A stretch of DNA of 64,000 bases from assembly GCF_013761175.1 (NCBI RefSeq), contig NZ_JACDUR010000003.1, positions 62,001-126,000 on the forward strand, in the 5' to 3' direction. The stretch comes from Nonomuraea soli (GTDB lineage Bacteria > Actinomycetota > Actinomycetes > Streptosporangiales > Streptosporangiaceae). The notes under the pieces were generated by a model. The model was not told the DNA's origin, made no database searches, and worked only from the letters and a program-made list of their open reading frames with translations. Positions 58,432-64,000 of the stretch are shown here, in pieces. The position numbers and the translations under genes were made by a program. The first letter of the stretch is position 1. Each line of letters opens with the position of its first letter.

Positions 58432-60741
58432 CTACGAGGCGACAGGCTCCTTCTCACGGTCGTTGGTCGGCGCGATCGACACGTGGCGGCGCTTGGAGGC
58501 GATGATCGCCGCCACCACCACGGCCACCGCGACCGCGGTGATCCCGATCCGCATCGCCGGGCTGTCCGCGTAGAGCACCACGGCCGGCGCGATCAGCAGC
58601 GCGACCAGGTTCATGACCTTGATCAGCGGGTTGATCGCCGGACCGGCGGTGTCCTTGAACGGGTCGCCGACGGTGTCGCCGATGACGGTGGCGGCGTGGG
58701 CCTCGGAGCCCTTGCCGCCGTGGTGCCCGTCCTCGACCAGCTTCTTGGCGTTGTCCCACGCGCCACCGGAGTTGGCGAGGAAGACGGCCATGAGGGTGCC
58801 GCACGCGATGGCGCCGGCCAGGAAGGCGCCGAGCGGCGCGTATCCGAGCGCGAAGCCGACCGCGATCGGCGTCATGACGGCCAGCAGGCCGGGGGTGGCC
58901 AGCTCGCGGAGCGAGTCACGGGTGCAGATGTCGACGACGCGCCCGTACTCCGGAGTCTCGGTGCCCGCCATGATCCCCGGCTTGCTGCGGAACTGCTCGC
59001 GGACCTCGAAGACCACGCGCATCGCGGCGCGGCCCACGGCCATGATCGCCAGACCCGAGAACAGGAAGACGACCGAGGCGCCGATGATCAGGCCGACGAG
59101 GACGTTCGGCTGGTCGATGCCGAGGCTGAACGTCGCGAAGTCGCCGAGCACCGCCTTGACCCCGGCGCTCGCCTCCGCCAGCGCGCCCTCGACCGCGGTG
59201 CGGAAGGCTCCGAACAGCGCGGTCGCGGCGAGCACGGCGGTCGCGATCGCGATGCCCTTGGTGATCGCCTTGGTGGTGTTGCCCACGGCGTCGAGGCTGG
59301 TGAGCACCTGGGCGCCCTCGCCCTCGACGTCGCCGGACATCTCGGCGATGCCCTGGGCGTTGTCGGAGACCGGGCCGAAGGTGTCCATCGAGACGATGAC
59401 GCCGACGGTGGTCAGCAGGCCGGTACCGGCCAGCGCGACCGCGAACAGCGCGAGCGTCACGTTCCCGAAGCCGAGCAGGAACGCGCCGTAGACCGCACCG
59501 CCGATGATCAGCGCCGTGTAGACCGCGGACTCCAGGCCGACGCTGATGCCGGCCAGGATGACGGTCGCCGGGCCGGTGAGCGAGCTCTCGCCGATCTCCT
59601 TGACGGGGCGGCGGTTGGTCTCGGTGAAGTAGCCGGTGAGCAGCTGGATCGCGCTGGCCAGGACCAGGCCGACCAGCACCGCGCCGATCGCGACCAGGCG
59701 CGGGTCGGCGTCGGACTGCACCTGGGCGCCGCTCAGCTGGGAGAAGCTGCTGGGCAGGTACCAGAAGGCGGCCGCGGCCACGAGCACCGCGGAGATCGCG
59801 GCGGAGATGAAGAAGCTGCGGTTGATCGCGGCCATGCCGTTGCGGTCGCGGTCGCGCATGCCGGTGATGAAGATGCCGATGATCGCGGTGAGCACACCGA
59901 TCATCGGGACGATCAGCGGGAAGATCAGGCCCTCTTCACCGAAGGCCACCTTGCCCAGGATCAGGGAGGCGACCAGCATGACCGCGTACGACTCGAAGAG
60001 GTCGGCCGCCATGCCGGCGCAGTCGCCGACGTTGTCGCCCACGTTGTCGGCGATGGTCGCCGGGTTGCGGGGGTCGTCCTCGGGGATGCCCTGCTCGACC
60101 TTGCCGACCAGGTCCGCGCCGACGTCCGCGGCCTTGGTGAAGATGCCGCCGCCCACTCGCATGAACATCGCCAGCAGCGCGGCGCCGAAGCCGAAGCCCT
60201 CCAGCACGCCGGGGGCGTCGCCCTTGTAAAGCAGCACGACCACGGCGGCGCCGAGCAGGCCCAGGCCGACGGTGAACATGCCCGCCACACCACCGGTGCG
60301 GAAGGCGATGCGCATGGCCTTCTTCTCACCGCTCGTCCGGGCGGCGGCGGCCACGCGCACGTTTCCGCGTACGGCCAGCCACATGCCCATGAAGCCGGTC
60401 AGGGCGGAGAATCCCGCGCCGACCACGAAGAAGATCGAACGGCCGATCTTGACGTCCATCGAGCCCGGCAGCAGGAACAGGACGATCGGGATCAGGATGA
60501 CGAAGACGGCGAGCGTCTTGAACTGCCTGGACAGGTACGCCGCCGCGCCCTCCTGGACAGCCCTGGCGATGTTCTGCATGCGCTCGGTGCCCTGGTCGGC
60601 CTTGAGCACCTCGCGCACCAAACCGCCGGCGACGGCTAGTGCGATCAGCGCCACAGCGGCGACCACGACCACTATTGTGAGGTTGTTACCGCTCAGATTG
60701 AGCGTGGATTCTGGCGCGGCGGCCAGATAGAGCCTAGACAT
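58432..60741 (-). CDS. hppA: K+-independent H+-translocating membrane pyrophosphatase
   Basis: A 769-residue membrane pyrophosphatase with about 16 hydrophobic helices. It couples hydrolysis of pyrophosphate to proton export. Catalytic motifs include DVGADLVGKVEQGIPEDDPRNP, ADNVGDNVGDCAGMAADLFESY, and the C-terminal DTVGDPFKDTAGPAINPLIKVMN. The segment GNTTKAITKG carries the lysine that marks K+-independent enzymes. The start is the ATG at 60741 (MSRLYLAAAPE) with GAGGAG four to five bases before it; an in-frame ATG at 60756 is less well placed. Confidence 0.95.
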   Translation of the reverse strand: MSRLYLAAAPESTLNLSGNNLTIVVVVAAVALIALAVAGGLVREVLKADQGTERMQNIARAVQEGAAAYLSRQFKTLAVFVILIPIVLFLLPGSMDVKIGRSIFFVVGAGFSALTGFMGMWLAVRGNVRVAAAARTSGEKKAMRIAFRTGGVAGMFTVGLGLLGAAVVVLLYKGDAPGVLEGFGFGAALLAMFMRVGGGIFTKAADVGADLVGKVEQGIPEDDPRNPATIADNVGDNVGDCAGMAADLFESYAVMLVASLILGKVAFGEEGLIFPLIVPMIGVLTAIIGIFITGMRDRDRNGMAAINRSFFISAAISAVLVAAAAFWYLPSSFSQLSGAQVQSDADPRLVAIGAVLVGLVLASAIQLLTGYFTETNRRPVKEIGESSLTGPATVILAGISVGLESAVYTALIIGGAVYGAFLLGFGNVTLALFAVALAGTGLLTTVGVIVSMDTFGPVSDNAQGIAEMSGDVEGEGAQVLTSLDAVGNTTKAITKGIAIATAVLAATALFGAFRTAVEGALAEASAGVKAVLGDFATFSLGIDQPNVLVGLIIGASVVFLFSGLAIMAVGRAAMRVVFEVREQFRSKPGIMAGTETPEYGRVVDICTRDSLRELATPGLLAVMTPIAVGFALGYAPLGAFLAGAIACGTLMAVFLANSGGAWDNAKKLVEDGHHGGKGSEAHAATVIGDTVGDPFKDTAGPAINPLIKVMNLVALLIAPAVVLYADSPAMRIGITAVAVAVVVAAIIASKRRHVSIAPTNDREKEPVAS

Positions 60742-61504
60742 CGTTCTCCTCGGCAAGACGGGTACGTCCTGCCCGGATGGCGACGTCGCAATCGGCGGGA
60801 TCTTTTGGAGCGGCGGCCATCCGGGTTATGGGCAGCCGCTTCCGGTTGAGTCCGAAGCTACGTCGGATCACCTTGGCCGGTGCCGGGAGTCTACGCAGGG
60901 CTTCAACAGATATGAAGGCTCTTTGGTCGGCCAATTGGCTGCGCGTCCAGTAATCCCCAGGGAGTGGGCCGATTTGCGGGTATTGCACTTACGTTACGGT
61001 CGCAACTGAAGGGCTAAAAGTCCTAACCGAAATCCGGGGCAGGAACGCTCCAAGCCGCGCGCCCTGTGAAGGCCGCGTCAGGTCGTGGAGTCAACGGCGC
61101 GTCCACACGCAGCCGTCCCCGGCGCCCCCGCTCCCGTGAGCGCGCCCGGCTGTCTCTCGTGAGCTCGCCCGGCTGCCTTTGTGAGCCCGCCCGGCTGCCT
61201 TGTGAGCCCGCCCGGCTATGAGGCCGTAACGGCGCCCGGCCACGCGCACCGGCCGGCCGTGCCCCTGGACAGAGCCCGGCCCCGGACGGCGACTGGGCCC
61301 AACCTTGCGGCAGCCGTACAGAACCTCGCACCGGCCGTAAAGAACCTCGCGCCGGCCCCCGCAGGAACCCCGCGCCGCGCCGGCCGTCCGGCAACCGCAA
61401 GTGAAGAAAACGCCCGTAGAGCGCCGCACCGAGAGAAACGAGAGAAACCCTCACAAGGAAGCGCCCTACAAACACACACCCGCAACACGAACAACCGCGC
61501 TGCG
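60742..61504. other. 763-base gap with short tandem repeats
   Basis: No frame here reads as convincing protein. It includes the hppA leader, a four-copy imperfect repeat of about 22 bases (61136-61220), and a two-copy 21-base repeat (61314-61355). Promoter sequences for hppA are probably at 60980-61010 (TTACGTTACGG region). Confidence 0.5.
61136..61220. repeat. four-copy imperfect tandem repeat, about 22-base unit
   Basis: Units begin GTGAGC and continue NCGCCCGGCTG-YCT at 61136, 61159, 61181 and 61202, in sequence without a gene. A second small repeat CCGTANAGAACCTCGCNCCGG lies at 61314-61355. Confidence 0.75.
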
Positions 61505-61933
61505 TCAGCCCGCGCGCCCGTTGGCGGACGCCGGCCAGCTCATCCGAATCCTCATCCCCTTGGGGCTGGGGAACACCTCCACGTCGTCGGCCAGGCCCGC
61601 GATGACCGCGATGCCGAAGCCGCTCGTGTAGGAGTCGGACAGCATGCTCAGATCGAGTGGTCGATCATGCTCATGCTCGTCACTGGGCGCCTGGTCACTC
61701 ACGGTGACCTCGAAACGCCCAGAATCGTCACTCAGCTCGATGCGGATCGGCTCTCCCGGGCAGTGGGCGCGGTGCGCCTCGACCGCCCGGGAGCATGCTT
61801 CACCGACTGCGAGCCTGACCTCGTCCAGCAGCGACTCCTCGACGCCTGTACGACGGGCGATCGCCGTCGCCACGAGCCGGGCGGTCCGCACGTGCGCGGG
61901 GAGAGCGCTGAACGTCAGCTCGACGGTAGCCAT
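61505..61933 (-). CDS. anti-sigma factor-like ATP-binding protein (RsbW/HATPase), BldG partner type
   Basis: A 142-residue GHKL-fold protein: ALPAHVRTARLVATAIARRTGVEESLLDEVRLAVGEACSRAVEAHR, then VTVSDQAPSDEHEHD and TSGFGIAVIAGLADDVEV. The N-box reads GEACSRAVE, with the usual asparagine (E-x3-N) replaced, so ATP and Mg2+ binding may be altered. In Streptomyces a homologue follows bldG and is its anti-sigma partner. The start is the ATG at 61933, two bases after the BldG stop. The pair should switch by phosphorylation of BldG. Confidence 0.88.
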   Translation of the reverse strand: MATVELTFSALPAHVRTARLVATAIARRTGVEESLLDEVRLAVGEACSRAVEAHRAHCPGEPIRIELSDDSGRFEVTVSDQAPSDEHEHDRPLDLSMLSDSYTSGFGIAVIAGLADDVEVFPSPKGMRIRMSWPASANGRAG

Positions 61934-61935
61934 GA

Positions 61936-62286
61936 CTACTTGTCTCGGCCGTGAGCTTCCTTGGCCTCGTCGACCGAAGCGTAGATTCCGAAGACCTTGG
62001 TGAGTCCGGTGATCCGGAAGATCTTCAGGATGCGCTCCTGAGTGCACACCAGCTCGAGTGAGCCGTCGTGCGCTCGAACCCTCTTCAGCCCGCCGACCAG
62101 GACACCCAGGCCGGTCGAGTCGAGGAAGTCGACCTTCTCCATGTTGACGAGCAGGTGGAAGTTGCCCTTGTTGACCAGATCGATCAGCAACTCACGCAAC
62201 CTGGGCGCCGTGTAGACGTCGATCTCACCCTCGACCTCCACGATGGTGAGCCGGTCTTCGTTGTGGTGATCCAACTTCAGATCCAC
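61936..62286 (-). CDS. bldG: BldG-type anti-sigma factor antagonist (STAS domain)
   Basis: A 116-residue STAS protein from a GTG at 62286 with GGAGG four bases earlier. It closely follows Streptomyces BldG, as I recall it: [19 protein letters not shown], the phospho-acceptor site [20 protein letters not shown] (Ser57), and [16 protein letters not shown]. BldG is needed for aerial growth and antibiotic production in S. coelicolor and is regulated by phosphorylation. Divergent from the helicase gene. Downstream lies the anti-sigma partner, then hppA. Confidence 0.93.
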   Translation of the reverse strand: MDLKLDHHNEDRLTIVEVEGEIDVYTAPRLRELLIDLVNKGNFHLLVNMEKVDFLDSTGLGVLVGGLKRVRAHDGSLELVCTQERILKIFRITGLTKVFGIYASVDEAKEAHGRDK

Positions 62287-62425
62287 AGATCCTCCAGCGC
62301 CTCGCCTGCGAAGTACTCTTTCAGGTCTGACAGCCTTGAGCTGCCCGACCCCGACGCGCGGCATTCAACCACGGGTCTTGCTTACGTCTATACGAAATCA
62401 CGATTCCCGGCGACTTTGCCCATGG

Positions 62426-64000
62426 ATGCCAGACTGGAAACCAGTGACTTCCTCGACTTCCTCCCCACGCCGAGCCGGTCCACTCCTCCAGCACCTGCTC
62501 GGAGTTCCTGCACGTCATGAGCGCGTCACTCATGTGGAGCATGTTCCAGCACGTCAGGCGGGTCAAGTGAGATGGCCGAATTGGGCGCCCGAGCTGCTGG
62601 TTACGCGCTTGGCGAACCACGGCATCCCGGGTCTCTGGCCACATCAGTACGAAGCCGCAGATCTGGCACATCGCGGCCAAAACGTGATCATTGCCACAGG
62701 CACCGCGTCGGGCAAGTCGCTCGCGTACCTCACCCCGGCCGTCTCCTCGATCTTCGACGGCGGCACTGTGCTGTATCTCACGCCGACCAAGGCTCTGGCC
62801 GCCGACCAGCTCAGATCGCTGCGCGAACTCAAGATCACCCAGCTTCGCGCCGCGACCTTCGACGGCGACACCCCCTTCGAGGAACGCACCTGGGTCCGCC
62901 AGCACGCCAACTATGTCCTGACAAACCCCGACATGCTCCACCGCAGCATGCTCCCCCGCCACTCGTCCTGGTCGTCCTACTTCCGCCGCCTCCGCATGGT
63001 CATCGTCGACGAGTGCCACGGCTACCGCGGCGTCTTCGGCTCCCACGTCGCCCAGATCCTCAGGCGCCTGCGCCGCGTCGCCGCCAGGTACGGCTCACGG
63101 CCCGTCTTCTTCCTCGCCTCGGCCACCGCGAGCGACCCGGCGCTGTCAGGGATGCGGCTGACGGGGCTGGAGATGGCCGAGGTGGCCACGGACGCGTCTC
63201 CGCGTGGGGCGACCACCTTCGCGCTCTGGGAGCCGCCCCTGACCGATCTGCGGGGCGAGGGCGGCGCTCCCGTCCGCCGCACCGCCACGGCCGAGGCCGC
63301 GGACCTGCTCGCCGATCTCGTCCTGTCCGACGTCCGAACCCTCGCGTTCGTCCGCTCGCGCCGAGGCGCCGAGAGCGTGGCCCTCTCGGCCAGGGCCAAA
63401 CTCGCCGACGTCGCGGTGTCCTTGTCGAGTACGGCACAGCGGCCCGCGATGCCGTTCCCCATGTCATGGGACGACCCGTACTCCCTGCCCGACGACGCTC
63501 CCGCGCCGGGCCCAGCCACCGCGCCGGTGCCGCCCCCTGACACCGAGCCCTCACCCGCCTCCGAGCCGTTCACCGCTGCCCAGCCCTCACCCCCCGCCTC
63601 GCCGTCGGCCCTCGAGCCCTCACTCTCACCCTCCGCCTCGCCCTCGTCCCCCACTTCACCCTCGTCCCCCACCACCCCACCCCCCGGCGAGCCGCTCCCC
63701 GGGGCTCACACCCCCACAGTCCCCGCCCCCCGCTCCTCCGGCACCGAAGACTGGAGCGCTCTCCCCGACAAGGTCGCCGCCTACCGCGCCGGCTACCTCC
63801 CCGAAGACCGCCGCCTCCTCGAAAAGGCGCTCCGCTCCGGCACCCTCATGGGCCTGGCCTCCACCAACGCCCTCGAACTCGGCGTGGACGTCTCCGGCCT
63901 CGACGCCGTCCTGATCACCGGCTGGCCCGGCACCCGAGCCTCCCTCTGGCAGCAGGCAGGCCGCGCGGGCCGAGACGGTCAGGACGCGCTGGCCGTACTG
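62426..64000 (+). CDS. DEAD/DEAH-box helicase, 3' end outside the window
   Basis: The frame is open from an ATG at 62426 to the window end (525 residues seen); a GTG at 62444 is an alternative start. It resembles the helicase next to bldG in Streptomyces. Early part: HERVTHVEHVPARQAG and WPNWAPELLVTRLANHGIPGLWPHQYEAADLA. Motifs: GTASGKSLAYLTPA (motif I), LYLTPTKALAADQL (Ia), VLTNPDMLH, MVIVDECHGYRGVFGSH (DECH, motif II), FLASATASDP (motif III), and in the second RecA domain TLAFVRSRRGAESVAL, STNALELGVD and WQQAGRAGRDGQ (VI). A Ser/Pro-rich insertion of about 110 residues interrupts the second RecA domain (63410-63755). Confidence 0.92.
   Translation, partial: MPDWKPVTSSTSSPRRAGPLLQHLLGVPARHERVTHVEHVPARQAGQVRWPNWAPELLVTRLANHGIPGLWPHQYEAADLAHRGQNVIIATGTASGKSLAYLTPAVSSIFDGGTVLYLTPTKALAADQLRSLRELKITQLRAATFDGDTPFEERTWVRQHANYVLTNPDMLHRSMLPRHSSWSSYFRRLRMVIVDECHGYRGVFGSHVAQILRRLRRVAARYGSRPVFFLASATASDPALSGMRLTGLEMAEVATDASPRGATTFALWEPPLTDLRGEGGAPVRRTATAEAADLLADLVLSDVRTLAFVRSRRGAESVALSARAKLADVAVSLSSTAQRPAMPFPMSWDDPYSLPDDAPAPGPATAPVPPPDTEPSPASEPFTAAQPSPPASPSALEPSLSPSASPSSPTSPSSPTTPPPGEPLPGAHTPTVPAPRSSGTEDWSALPDKVAAYRAGYLPEDRRLLEKALRSGTLMGLASTNALELGVDVSGLDAVLITGWPGTRASLWQQAGRAGRDGQDALAVL

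Noticed and set aside
60734..60988. Minus-strand frame of 84 codons (starts MQYPQIGPLP) overlapping the hppA start by 8 bases.
   Set aside because: No ribosome binding site, overlaps the leader of hppA and has no recognisable domain; it is more likely the hppA promoter and leader.
61023..61475. 150-codon minus-strand frame in the repeat-rich gap.
   Set aside because: Made largely of tandem DNA repeats, very Arg/Gly-rich, no start site signal or domain.

Overview
The window is about 70% G+C and has GTG starts, leaderless-looking genes, a dnaK-grpE-dnaJ-hspR-clpB operon with HAIR operators, a bldG-type regulator, Scr1/DUF397-type XRE pairs and actinobacterial gene neighbourhoods. It is the chromosome of a filamentous actinomycete. 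The clpB gene directly behind hspR and the overall gene set would suit the Streptosporangiales (Nonomuraea/Streptosporangium-like), but that is inference and the genus is not proven.

Layout. 1-5.7 kb: the end of a WD40 protein, proline dehydrogenase, a small exported protein, an HxlR regulator, and a flavin-binding/VOC pair divergent from a CGNR zinc-finger regulator across a strong inverted repeat. 5.7-11.9 kb: a tightly overlapping minus-strand cluster of a DUF4407 membrane protein, an SPFH-like coiled-coil protein, a STAND/NLR-like NTPase and a nucleotidyl-cyclase-like protein, preceded by a Crp-type regulator. 12-18.6 kb: the HspR heat-shock operon. 19-28 kb: metabolic and regulatory singletons, including an acyltransferase/kinase-like pair, LysR, TetR, an EphD-like hydrolase-dehydrogenase fusion and a CapA-like lipoprotein. 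28-30.4 kb: an Scr1-type XRE/DUF397 pair followed by what looks like a remnant of a conjugative element. 30.5-41 kb: a molybdopterin oxidoreductase, HD hydrolase, Rieske protein, argG, transporters, a band-7 protein, a small gene broken by an in-frame stop, and an ABC ATPase. 41-46 kb: a PknB-like kinase with WD40 repeats, two tandem secreted DUF11-like proteins (a third lies at 52.4 kb), and a two-component system joined to 46.9-50.5 kb, the ssu alkanesulfonate operon. 50.6-58.3 kb: SDR/QueA-like pair, an OlsB/PlsC-like pair, serB, a FUSC protein, a SixA-like phosphatase. 58.4-64 kb: the H+-pyrophosphatase, anti-sigma factor, bldG and a divergent DEAD/DEAH helicase, an order I recall from Streptomyces.

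The most interesting part is 5.7-11.9 kb. The last residues of the cyclase-like protein (209-226) and an N-terminal stretch of the adjacent NLR-like NTPase (29-46) share a G-x-V-x-L-G-x4-I-G-[IL]-x-N motif that looks like a RHIM-type amyloid signalling sequence. This is the arrangement expected of a receptor/effector pair that signals by templated aggregation. Here the partner is a cyclase-like domain, with a cNMP-type regulator upstream and a membrane protein plus a scaffold-like protein downstream. I propose it as a nucleotide-signalling immunity or stress system that may be undescribed.
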